From Lindgomyces ingoldianus (taxonomy: Eukaryota; Ascomycota; Dothideomycetes; Pleosporales; Lindgomycetaceae): a stretch of DNA of 64,000 bases. The stretch spans positions 1,103,072 through 1,167,071 of the forward strand of contig NW_022985181.1 of the NCBI RefSeq assembly GCF_010093535.1, given 5' to 3'. A program made the translations under genes and the position numbers. Below are positions 22,917 through 34,310 of this stretch, piece by piece (within the stretch, counting starts at the first letter, position 1; every line of letters begins with the position of its first letter). The notes beneath the pieces are model-generated. The model had not been told where the DNA came from. It ran no database searches and worked only from the letters and a program-made list of their open reading frames with translations.

Positions 22917-24668
22917 CATGCAAGATGACCGTTGGTGGGGTGGGGTGCATGTGCGACTTGTCCGTGGGAGGGATTTGCAAGGGTGCCAGCTTTTGTCGTC
23001 CTTTTCGATCCGACGAACGATAATGGCTTAGTGCGTGGAGGTTGTCTTGACGACAGGCTTATTAGCTGCAGAAATGGTTGATGAGGAAATCGTACGATAC
23101 AGGACCGCAATTGTCATGCTGACCCGGCGAGAGAATTTGGCTGAAGGGAGAGTTTGATGAGCAGGATCCGGGCGGGAAGAGGGCTCATTTCTATGGCTGC
23201 CCAGCGGGTGCGCCCAGCTCATCATCACAATTCTGGCACAAGAGCTGCTCGGCTCACGTGCATGTAATCGTATGCGCTCTCCAAGACCACCCGCTTCCCC
23301 GCTGCACGCCGTTTGGGCGGTTAGCCAGCTCGTCTTCTCAGGCGGATGGTGTCGGGTTGTGGGCCCTCCAACCCCATCTGTGTCCGGTCATTATGCGACC
23401 AGTCCAGAATGAGGCTTCTTGATAAACTAACGTGATTCGAGTAAGGGAGCATTCACCCCGGTCGGAAGTCACCGAATGGAAGTCGAGAAGGATGAGTTTG
23501 GAGACACGGCGGCAGAAGAAGTTTCGAGACAGAAGGAACTCGTAGAGAATCAATCCGCAAGTCCCTCATGCCAGGCTGTGGGTTATCCCAAGGCGTGGAG
23601 GTGTGGGTTTGGTGATACGCTCCAACTCCCACGTCGCTGCGCTGGTGACTTCGCTTCCACGCTGTCGGGGACATTGGCTGGCAATCTTGTGTTGATCGGG
23701 CGCTCTGCCAATCATGAAGACGGACTTTATTCCCTGTGCACAATTAATGCCGCCTTGCAGCGCTGAAGGCTTTGGGAATATGTGCCGGCCCTGGCTGGTG
23801 TTGACGTAGCTTCCTTCCCATGACTTATTCGGGGTCCATCCATGGAACCCTAAATGCTTAGCCCAAACACCGATGACCCTCTTTGCACTTCACTCTCTGC
23901 TCCACTTCTGCTGTTGCTTGCATTCACGTTTCGAATACTGTTGTTCTCAGCAAAATCTTCGGACCGTGAAGTGTATATCAGGAGACGCTGAGCCCTGCTG
24001 TCAGATAATGCATACCAATCAGCGCCTCCCCTCATCAAAACTCGACAGGAACCACCCACCTCCCTTTCAAACTTCTCACTCGAGAACTCCGAGTCGAGTC
24101 TGCCCATTTCTACGACACTGAAGTCCATCCGAACATTCGCAGACCATTCGCGGGTTCCTTTCAGTCTCGCTGGGGACCCTTCGTCACGACGAGCGGCACG
24201 CTCTATCGATTTCTAAGACAACTAGTCTCTTCCAGCACAGAGGTTACCCTACTAAAGCTATAGATGGAGTCGACTTTCTCTTTCAGTCATGCCCTCTCAA
24301 GGGCTGCGCAGTTGATCTGAGACTATTCACGCTGACACATATGAGTTAGCACGCCTTCCATCACCACCATCACCACCATCAAGGCTCGTCTACACGGCAA
24401 GGGCAAATCTGTACACTTTAATTGGCCCGATATCGCTGCGGAGGGCAAGGAAATGAGCCACGACAGTAAACAGAGAAAGCTAGGAGTGATTCAGAAACTA
24501 AGTAGGAATCGAAAAGAAGCGGCTACTTGGCCTTGGAATGGGACAAAGTAGGAGTACAGCTCATCTTGATCTACCCTTAAGAAAATCGACCAAGAAGACG
24601 ACCGCAACTCGGCATTATTACGCTACCTTTCTCCTTCGATGAAAACGTGGATCCGATCTCGCTTGCTA

Positions 24669-26104
24669 TCATCCCCGCGAGCTCCGTCGACCCCATGCAA
24701 TGTAGCTTCAACCTTTGATCAGTACCTGGAATTTGTGGGGAAATGGGTACTTACATTGGGATATATAGCTTCAGGCTGACGTCCTGAATCTCGACGCGGG
24801 CTGCATCCGTCAGTATTTTCACTTGGGCAGCGGTCCACCCCAACTTTTCTGTCAATGGCCAAATTGCAAGCGAATCAAGGAGCTCGCACACCATACCAAC
24901 ACAATCTCTCCCAATTGCAGATCTTGTTGGATCTAGATTTGGATTAGCACGTTTTTCGATTGTGTTCAAGTAAGAAGTTGACCTATGTGGGAGGGCTTGA
25001 AGCAGCTCATCGTATCAACACCTAATCTTCCCGGGTGGTAAACTAATCATCTGCAAACTAACGGAATGGTAGACCAAACATCATATCTGCGTGTTTTGAT
25101 CAAGAGAGCCCGCCGGCAAAATATGAATGGAAATGGAAAAAGGAGATATTGCAACCATACCTGGGTCCCAAGCGCCAATAGGCAGATGCAACACCGTGCC
25201 TCCAACATCCCGGAGTCCAGCTTCCGTCATATACTCCTGGAGTTTCTGTCCCACCCGCGGGTTTCTGTTTGAGTCCTCCAATGCGCGCGAATAGGCTTCC
25301 CACCACCGCCTCAATGCCGAGTTGCTGGAGAGTCGTCCACTGCCCGACTGAATGTTGAGGTAGTATTCTGCCATCTGAAGCCAACCGCCTGGTCGCATAA
25401 GAGCTTTCATGTCCCGTATATATGACCTCCATCGGTTCTTCTTGATTCCAGGAGCAACAAATCGGGAGTGGATGAGGTTGTATGCGTTTCGTTCGAATAC
25501 TTCAGGGTCATTCAGTCTGTCGTTGAGATTGAATCCATAGAGGTACAAGTTGTCTGGCTGGTCTGATATGAGCACTGGATAAATATCGATGCCGGTCACC
25601 TATACAGTCAAGCATTAGCGACACTGTAGCACTGAATAACGACCGCATGCAGCTGAATAGAAGAGTCAAGTACACTCTGGGTTCACTGTCTCGAAAGATC
25701 AGGAACGAGTAGCCGCATCTCCCTTCCCACTCGACAGTTAGGGGTTAAGAAACACGCACCTGGCAGTCCTCGTACTCTTCGGCAATAGCCACAGCCCAAT
25801 CACCCCTTCCGTATCCGCAATCAAGGATTTTTCGAGGATTTTCGATCCTAGGAAAGAACAGTCTGTTCCCACTAAGCCTAAGGAGAAGATCGTGTTGACT
25901 CTCAAGCCGCTCCTCTTCGCGCTTCGCACCTGTCAGTTAAATGACCTTGTCGTCAATGGTGTGTGTTCCTGCCAGACTCCACCAAGAATCTATGAAACTT
26001 ACCTCGTCAATGGGAACGCAGTATATCCTGTTGTCGACGGAATACTTCTGGAAATCTCGGTCGTGGATATTCACCACTCTCAAATCCTCATTCATATTGG
26101 ACAT
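24669..26104 (-). CDS. LaeA/UMTA-like SAM-dependent methyltransferase
   Basis: Five exons (26104-26003, 25921-25760, 25599-25161, 24932-24755 and 24705-24669) give about 305 residues in one consistent frame. SAM-binding motif I is ILDCGYGRGDWAVAIAEEY, and the post-I strand is VTGIDIYPVL. Later come ERNAYNLIHSRFVAPGIK, MRPGGWLQMAEY, the family C-terminal block LLDSLAIWPLTEKLGWT and a last exon reading YIAWGRR. This is the common fungal class I methyltransferase group related to LaeA and UMTA. Members include global regulators of secondary metabolism and small-molecule methylases, and sequence alone does not say which. No synthase or tailoring gene lies beside it. The short N-terminus (an upstream exon is possible) and the 37-nt last exon are the weakest parts of the model. 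Confidence 0.82.
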
Positions 26105-29100
26105 GGTCCGCACGAAGCCGAGAGCGAGGGATGAATTCGCTGAGTGGAAACCTCCGGTTGTAGCGATCCAAACCTGCAAGCGCCTGAGAATTCTCGAAGC
26201 CTGCTTCTGGGGCGATTACCAAGCACTTCAGTCGAGTGAAATGTGACTTTTCTGGTACGTCAGCCAAATCGTGTTAATTTTCACTCCGGCGGGAGGCAAC
26301 TCACTTCCTTAAGCGATGTCGGGGTTCGCAAGTTCTGCTAGTTGAGTTCACATTCACTCAACAGTGGTGGCAAGCGTTGACGTCTTTCTTAAGCAAGCTG
26401 ACGGTGAGTAGAACGTGGTCGAATCCGGTATCGTGATGTCTCGCAGCCAAAATCTCGGCCTCGACCCTCTGAAACATCCCGCGATGCGCTGCAGGACGCC
26501 AATTAAGGACTCGGCAAAAGAGCATGCCTTGGAACTATCCCTTCTTAAATGGAGATCAGGTCTCACCTGACTTGTGTGACAAGGGACATTGGATGCTAAG
26601 ACTGCGGAGCGATATTGCCTTGGGTGGGAGGCTGCCCCTCAATGGTCCTTTCGCGGACTCTACGAAGTGCGGTGAATGAGCTGGCCACCCAGCCACCGTG
26701 AGCCCTGATTACCGGCGACTGGAGGCTTCCATTGAAACAAGTGTTTGTGAACTTCGTGACAATGGTTCCCGGTTCCGAAGTGAAACCCTGGCTGCGCTAT
26801 CATGCCTTTTCGGAGCGTTGAATGTCGAGCTGGAGCTCCCGAAAAGAGAATCCATCTGCCGTACCGCAGAAGCTACTGATGCAATGAGTCGGAAGCTAAC
26901 GGCAAGGGTCGATGAGGTGTCTCCGCCTTTCCTCGACGGCGATCGGGAGAGTCTGCAGCATGTCCGCATCATTGGCGAGTAAAGCCCAACGCAGCTTCTA
27001 GTCTCGGGTAATTCTCAATACGATTAACCGCGCTTAGAAGACATAATTGATCAAGAGCAATAATGAGGCAGCGCGCTCTTAGGCACCCGTTGGCACACGG
27101 ATGTCCATTGGCCCAAGGCATTACGCTCGAGGCTAGCAAAGGACGTATCATCACCTCAGTCACTAACGCTAACTAGTGGGAGTTAGACACGCATCATGAA
27201 AACGACACCCAACCCCATGGCGGTAGGCGCCGATAAGGCATGCTCCTGTCAAACTAAATCCCGGCGACATGGCCTTGGAATAGACATCTCCTCGAAGCCA
27301 CAAACCCGCGATGGCGCTCGGGTCGAGGAGCTGTGAAAGGGTGGGCCAGAGAGCTGGCTCAAGCGAAGAAATCTCTCCGTCTCGCGATTTGCCTCCTTAA
27401 ACTCGCTTATTCTCACGAAGGAGTTGTGTTAAGGAAGTACGGCGCCCTGGTGGAGGATGCACGCCTTATTAAAGTCACCAGCTCATCAGACGGGATTTCA
27501 GCGACAAGAAAATGTGAGCTGTCATATTTCCTTGGTGGCGCTCAGGTGGACTAGGAGTCTCGGCCACGTTCGTTCCCCAGTAACATAGTCTTGTGCTATG
27601 GGGGGCGTTTCAGAGAACGATCCTGCGGTCTGCCTTTAGTACAGATTGAGACTAGGACAGCCTGTGGTCTATCTCACTTGCAGCGGACAGGTTGATGCTC
27701 CGCGGCCCACGTTGTTCATTGATGAGAGCTGCATCATCACGGCATGGACGGTAGGGTTATTCAAGGCCATGGTTGATATCACCGTTGCTTGGTCTATTTT
27801 CAACTCCTCTCGTTCGGTGTGAGGCCGTCTCATCCTAACACCGGACGGTGTCTTTCGTTATGCAGCCATCCGCCTCACATGCAGGTAATGCAGTACAGCT
27901 CCTTCACGAAACCTAAACTTGAGGTCATGCTCACCCCATCCGTTGGTTGGATTTGCTTTTTACAATCTTTCGCTAAATCAACCTTTGTGCCTCTGCCCAC
28001 CAACGGTAATTGTTACACCACAGAGGCACGGAAACCATGTTATCCAATAACTGGTTACCTTGGTGGCCAGGCAGGTTCAAGATAAGCTTTACTTGCATGC
28101 ATGTCAGGTTTGGGCTTTACGCATTTGTCAATGCCCTTCCAGATCTTTCCATGCACGCAACTGAGGCCGACTCCCCTCAAGAGCGGGAGGCTTTCGCTCC
28201 AGGTTACTATTGGGATGGGTACGCCGCTGTAGAACGTTGACGGTAATTAGAACAATGATCAACCACGGTACGTGGCACCAAGCGAAATGTCCCCTCCTGA
28301 TCATGAATCGAACTTCTAGAAGCCCCAAAACACTCCAGGATAAGGCTTGCTAGGTTGATATGCTCCTTACGTACTCCCCCGGTAGAGGCATTGTCGTGGA
28401 AAACAGCCATCTTGCATCCCGCTCGAGGCACCAGCCCGCACTTGCAGCATAACAGAACTGAAGAACGCCACTAAGGGGGGTAAGGTCGTCTGCGCATCGA
28501 TAACGTTCGGCCAAAGTCGCCCTCGACTCATTGCTGAAGAACGGCTCCGGGACTTGGTCTCAGTCCTGCACTAACCGATCACAACCATCATGCTGTTCGT
28601 ATTACGCCTTGCTCGTCAATCCGCAGATTGAGCCTGGCCGGATTGATTGAGCTATCCCTGACAACTATGCAGCAAAGCGGCGGAATTTATCGGCTTCCCT
28701 CTGTATTGGCTGGTTGACTGACCCCACACCCCGATGGCAAGGGCTCACGACGCCTAGTCAAGGTCGCCTCCACGTGGTACGCATGGAGGTTCAAGACGCA
28801 CTTGCGACAATTCGACCTGCTGTGTCAAAGGCCAAGCCGAACGGTGTGCACAAATGTGCATGACACTTGAATTGATGGTTTCTGCTCATGCAAAGCAGCG
28901 AATATGTGCGTATCTACGCAGAGAGAGATGTGTCATCGCCATATGACTCGCATAGAAGCTGTCCCGTCCGAGCTTGCAAATTCGTGGCACCCGCCTTTGT
29001 GATCCCAGTCTTTCTCCTATCTGATTAGACAGCGCAAAGACATTTCTCTCCTAGGGCCTTTGCATGTGGTCCTCCGAAGGACGCTGATCGTGCTACCCGG

Positions 29101-29159
29101 CACCTCTGTCGACATTGAGCATCCTGGAGTAGAAGGTCGACATCCCGTTATCGCGCGTT
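26105..29159. other. 3-kb gene-free region
   Basis: Between the methyltransferase start and the 3' end of the kinase gene I find no supportable gene. Frames are at most 98 codons and overlap on both strands. GC content is normal, unlike the left-hand RIP island. Nothing recognisable (tRNA, TIR, tandem array) was seen. Confidence 0.45.
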
Positions 29160-30698
29160 TTAAATCCTCTGAGTTGACTTAACGCGCCGGTCTCGTCCGA
29201 CTACCAATCTCAGCTGTCTTCCCGCTTCCCCGGAATCGAAGATGCCCCTTCGAAGAGTGGCGGTATAGAGCTCATATGCGGGGTAATCTGTTTTGGGGAA
29301 ACATCATCAGCCAGGGCTCGCAATGGGAATCAGAAAAACGCAGGCATATCGAAAAGGGGGGCCCCCGAGTCCCACCCGAACCTACATCCGTCGACGAAGT
29401 GAATGATCTGCTCATCCGTCATGCCCGTTCCTCTCGAAGCGCGCAAGCCCACTTCTTGCTCCAGCCTCCACTCGTACACGTACTTGGTGTCTTCAGCGTC
29501 GCTATAACAGCGCGGTTACTTCTCTGTCCTGTTTGTGGATGATAAAAGAACTCACATATGAATGAAAGCATGCAAGGAGCTTGAGCCGACAGGTAATTAG
29601 CGTCCCACATTCTTCACAATTTCGAAGAAAATGAGGCTGTTTTGGTTACTCACTCAGTCAACACATCATATTCTCTTAGCGCCCTGTTGATGAACAACAA
29701 ATCCTGCAGTTGATGATGCTCCAATTGAGTCTCGCCGAATTTACCCTGCCGCGCCTCAGTCCACTTCTCTTCCACCTCGGCGTCGCTCAATGGTCGGAAG
29801 CCAACACACCACCCCTCAAAAACAACGACATCGATACTCGAGTCACTACGCCTGTTTACTTCCTCCCATGTGGATTCAACAGCTCGGTCGCCCTGCCCAC
29901 TGAATTGTGATTTGTCGTATACAGGGATCTTCACCGGCTGTCGCGCTTTCAGGGCAGCGAAGACGGAGGCTCCGAGCGTGAGGTCATGGGTCGAGGGTTG
30001 GCCACGGTGCTGGACCAGTCGGTTGTCAGGTTGCGATTCCGCGAGGGCGACTTGAGCGGTGTGGGTGAGATAGAAGTCGTCAATGCTGAGTACGGTAGTA
30101 GGGAGAGAGTGAGGCGGTGAGCGAAGCGTCTTGCAGAGTGTATTGACCTAGGCATGTCAGTTCATCTCATACTCGACTCCTGAGCTGTCCGAGGGAAGCC
30201 ATTGAAGATAGTTGGAGGAACGACAACGAAAGGAGAACGTCAAATATCATTTTCGGACTTGGGTGGGAATTAACCGTGAGGGCTGATACGAAGCGAAGCG
30301 AGCATTTGGCCGTCCTGATGGTCTTGGTCTGCGGTTTCAAAAGACGGATAGGATGGGCTGCCTAGTTTCAAACAAATTGACAATTCATAAGAGTATGCCG
30401 TACTTGAGTTCGATTCTCTACGCTCAGGCTCGCTCGGCCATATCTTCCTTTGCTTTTTTAGGCCCTGCAGGTAGAACAGATCCGCGCCAGTCGCTTGTTA
30501 AAGAGCCTCATCGGTGCGGTGCAAAACAAGCAAACTTACCAGCGTTGTTTTCCCAGCGCCTTGGACTCCATTCAATCCAAGAAAGAATGGAGGGGGTTGC
30601 TGGCCCTCGTCCAGGTACTTTTTCCTGTGTGTAGATAGACACTCGAGAATGAAGGGAATGCAATGTTCCGACTTGTCATCCACAATTTGTGAAGCCAT
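29160..30698 (-). CDS. tda10: P-loop kinase of the GLYK/Tda10 family (D-glycerate 3-kinase-like)
   Basis: Five exons (30698-30540, 30147-29654, 29579-29556, 29501-29386 and 29287-29160) give 306 residues, close to yeast Tda10 (290 aa). The Walker A motif GLNGVQGAGKTTL spans the first intron. Next come LSIDDFYLTH (Walker-B-like), NRLVQHRGQPSTHDL, a KIPVYDKS segment, and VVVFEGWCVGFRPL, which is typical of this family. The microexon supplies part of SLHAFIHIDAED. The end reads GTGMTDEQIIHFVDGYYPAY and then LRLVVGRDRRVK, also a family hallmark. Plant GLYK phosphorylates D-glycerate to 3-phosphoglycerate; the fungal substrate is not firmly established. Exon 3 is only 24 nt and intron 1 is 392 nt. 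The gene shares a promoter region with FOX2. Confidence 0.87.
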
Positions 30699-31040
30699 TT
30701 TCGAATTGGAAAATCGTGGGTTTCTGCACTTGCGAACGAGCAAAATGGCTTCGGGAGTCCGAACGGTACATTTGTGTGCCCCACAACGCAGCGCTCGCCC
30801 ATTCTTTAGCATAGACAGAACCGCAAGAGCTGGCGATGAGAAGTGACATAAAATTTCTAGCCCGATCAGCTTACTGTTCCGCAGACGACTACTGCGCTTT
30901 GGCCCGTCATCTGATGCCCCGGATTTTTACATCTGATCTGAAGAGGCATAGAAGTGTGCCAGGAGACTTGCTTGCATGTGAAGAAGCCATCACGTGTTCC
31001 ACCCCACAACTGGGGGGGCGCATGCGACCCTTGAAGTGAA

Positions 31041-31046
31041 CCTCGG
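31041..31046 (+). promoter_or_regulatory. CCTCGG (FarA/FarB-type) box upstream of FOX2
   Basis: CCTCGG lies 283 bp upstream of the FOX2 start, within the divergent promoter shared with the kinase gene. In Aspergillus the Zn2Cys6 regulators FarA and FarB act through this hexamer to induce fatty-acid catabolism and peroxisomal genes. The match is exact but short; the function of the downstream gene makes it plausible. Confidence 0.5.
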
Positions 31047-31328
31047 CAACGATCGTCATCGAAGAGACGGAGCGAGGTCCTTTCACGAGACAGCCAAATA
31101 ACCTCGACTGCCCATCCATTGTGCGAGCTTCTTTCCCTTCTTCTCCTCTCAATTTGATAGCTCTTCATCAAAATTATATATTAAACCTCCGAATTCTTGT
31201 CCAGAAGAGCTCGGAGTGCGCTACGTCTAACTGCCGACCTCATTCCTCAAGCTCCACGCTTCAAACATTTGAGCTCCTACCCACGGAACTCCGCACTCAT
31301 CCGCTTTGCGGCCCTTTATACACACAAG

Positions 31329-34310
31329 ATGGCGCCTGAACAGCTGCGGTACGATGGCCAGACGGTTGTTGTGACGGGTGCGGGTGGTGGTTTGGGCCGC
31401 GAGTATGCCGTCTTCTTTGGCAGTCGCGGCGCCAATGTCGTTGTGAATGACTTAGGAGGCAGCTTCAAGGGAGAGGGTAAGGGTTCGCAGGTGAGTTTTA
31501 TTATCTACTATGGAGATAGGGTTGAGGTGTCTCTGCGTGTGTCGTTAGCTGTTATTCTTGTCAAGCTTTGATGAGGCCCCACACTGTTGCAAGCTTCAGC
31601 GGGCACCAGAGCCTCCGCACTCCGCTTCATCCAACATCAACGCTATTCACTAACGACATGCAAACAGGCTGCAGATGCAGTGGTCAACACAATCCGGTCC
31701 GCCGGTGGCAAAGCCGTTGCCAACTACGACTCGGTCGAGAACGGCGAGGCCATCGTCAAGACGGCCATCGACAACTTCGGACGCATCGACGTGTTGATCA
31801 ACAATGCAGGTATTCTTCGAGATATCAGCTTCAAGAACATGAAGCAGCAGGACTGGGACCTTATTATGGCGGTCCATGTCAAGGGAGCATACAAGTGCGC
31901 GCGCGCAGCGTGGCCCTACTTCCGGAAACAGAAGTATGGAAGGCTGATTAGCACCGCCTCTGCGGCCGGCCTATTTGGTTCGTTTGGCCAGTGCAATTAC
32001 TCTGCCGCCAAACTCGCCCTGGTCGGCTTCACAGAAACCCTCGCAAAGGAAGGCTTGAAATACAACATCCTCTGCAACACCATCGCCCCGATTGCTGCCA
32101 GTCGAATGACCGAAACCGTCATGCCCCCTGACGTCCTCAACAGCTTGAGGCCTGAGTGGGTTATGCCGCTTGTTGCCGTCCTCACACACAAGTCCTGCAC
32201 AGAGACTGGCTCAATATTCGAGGCCGGGGGTGGCCACATTGCTAAACTCAGGTGGGAGCGCGCCAAGGGTGCTCTCATGAAGCCAGATGACAGCCTGACT
32301 CCGGATGCCATCGCCCAGAGGTGGAAGGACGTGAATGATTTTTCGGAGCCAGAGCATCCACAGGGCCCCGCGAATGCGATGGAACTCCTCGAGGCTGCTG
32401 CTCAATTGCCTCCGAGCAGCCCAGGTGAGAAGCTCAATTTTAAGGATAAGGTCGTCCTGGTTACTGGCGGTGGTGCCGGGTAAGTTAACTTCCTCGACTA
32501 GACATCATGGACAATCTAATGTTTCTAGTCTCGGTCGCGCGTATGCCCTGCAATTCGCTAAATTAGGTGCCAAAGTCGTCGTTAACGATTTGGTTAACCC
32601 GGACACGGTCGTCCAGGAAATCCAAAGGATGGGCGGCCAGGCCATTGGTAACAAGGCTAACGTTGTCGATGGCGAAGCTGTCGTTAAGGGTGCCATTGAT
32701 GCCTATGGTCGCATTGACGTCCTCATCAACAACGCTGGCATTCTCCGCGACAAGGCCTTCACCAATATGGACGACAATATGTGGGATATCATCCACCAGG
32801 TGCATCTCAATGGCACTTATGCCTGCACTAAGGCGGCGTGGCCTTACTTCTTGAAACAGAAGTACGGACGTGTTATCAATACCACTTCTACTAGTGGTAT
32901 CTACGGTAACTTCGGTCAAGCCAACTATGCTTCCGCTAAGTGTGGTATCCTTGGTTTCTCTAGATCGCTTGCTCTTGAGGGCAAGAAGTATAACATCTTC
33001 GTCAACACTATTGCGCCAAATGCTGGAACGGCTCTAACCCGAACCATTATGCCTGAAGAAATGGTCCAGGCGTTAAAGCCTGACTACGTTGCTCCTCTTG
33101 TTGTTCTCCTATGCTCCGACAAGGCTCCCACGCCCACTGGTGGTCTTTACGAGTGCGGCATGGGGTGGTTTGCCGCGACTAGGTGGCAGCGAACAGGTGG
33201 CCACGGATTCCCTGTCGACGTCAAGCTTACCCCTGAAGCTGTTTTGGAGAAGTGGGAAAAGATCAACGACTTCGATGATGGGCGCGCTGACCATCCTCAT
33301 GACAATGCCTCCGGCTTGAAGAGTATCATGGCCAATATGCAGAACAAGAGTAAGAGTAAGAAGGAGAAGAAGGGCAATGAGGAGATACTGAGTGCGATTG
33401 AGAGCGCGAAGAATGCGAAAGCCGAGGGAACGCCGTTTGAGTACGACGAGAAGGATGTAATTCTCTACAGTAAGTTTTACGCCTGTAAACACGATTCCTC
33501 CGACATATCTAACGATACTCAGATCTCGGCATTGGTGCCAAGCGTACCGACCTCCCGTTCGTCTACGAGAACCACGACAATTTCCAAGTACTCCCAACCT
33601 TCGGCGTCATCCCACCCTTCAACTCAGTTTCCCCCTTCTCCATGAGTGACATCGTCCCCAACTTCTCCCCCATGATGCTCCTCCACGGCGAGCAATTCCT
33701 CGAGATCCGAAAATTCCCCATCCCCACCGGAGCCAAGCTGGTATCGTACCCAAAGCTCATCGAAGTCGTCGACAAAGGCGCCGCAGGTATCATCGTCACT
33801 GGCACCACAACTAAGGACGCCAACACAGGTGAAGACATCTTTTACAACGAATCCACTGTCTTCATCCGCGGCTCAGGCGGCTTCGGCGGGCCGTCCAAAG
33901 GCGGAAATCGTGGGCCTTCAACCGCAGTCCACAAACCGCCTCAACGCGCGCCCGACGCCGTCGTTGAGGAGAAAACTACCGAGGAACAAGCCGCCATATA
34001 CCGTCTCTCGGGCGACCGTAACCCGCTCCACATCGACCCCGAGTTCAGCAAGGTCGGTGGTTTCAAAGTGCCTATCCTCCACGGTCTGTGTTTCTTCGGT
34101 ATCTCGGGGAAACATGTGTTGCAAAGTTTTGGCGCGTTTAAGAATATTAAGGTGAGGTTTGCAGGTACGGTGTTGCCGGGCCAGACACTCAAGACGGAGA
34201 TGTGGAAGACAGGGAATACGGTCGTTTTTCAGACGAAGGTGGTAGAAACGGGGAAGTTGTGTATTTCTGGGGCGGGGGCGGAGCTGCTGGGCGGCGGGAG
34301 TAAGTTGTAG
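31329..34310 (+). CDS. fox2: Peroxisomal multifunctional enzyme type 2 (hydratase-dehydrogenase-epimerase)
   Basis: Four exons (31329-31490, 31668-32479, 32529-33469 and 33523-34310) encode 900 residues, the usual fungal Fox2 length. There are two tandem short-chain dehydrogenase domains. The first has [22 protein letters not shown] and the catalytic Tyr-x3-Lys in [10 protein letters not shown]. The second has [22 protein letters not shown] and [12 protein letters not shown]-terminal MaoC-like 2-enoyl-CoA hydratase-2 domain contains [14 protein letters not shown] and [10 protein letters not shown]. The last three residues are SKL, a canonical PTS1 peroxisomal signal. The enzyme hydrates trans-2-enoyl-CoA and oxidises the (3R)-hydroxyacyl-CoA in peroxisomal beta-oxidation. 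The start at 31329 follows the family N-terminus ([10 protein letters not shown]); the upstream in-frame ATG would add a non-conserved leader. Confidence 0.95.

Larger units (their letters stand above)
22353..24668. other. Gene-free stretch upstream of the esterase
   Basis: 2.3 kb without a supported gene. It holds the esterase promoter, a three-unit 15-bp minisatellite (22872-22916) and a short CACCAT-type run around 24,358-24,383. The frames present are all under 100 codons and overlap on opposite strands. Confidence 0.5.

Noticed and set aside
24358..24383. His-tag-like CACCAT run, possible vector contamination
   Set aside because: It is a short natural trinucleotide-type run in non-coding DNA, with no vector sequence around it.
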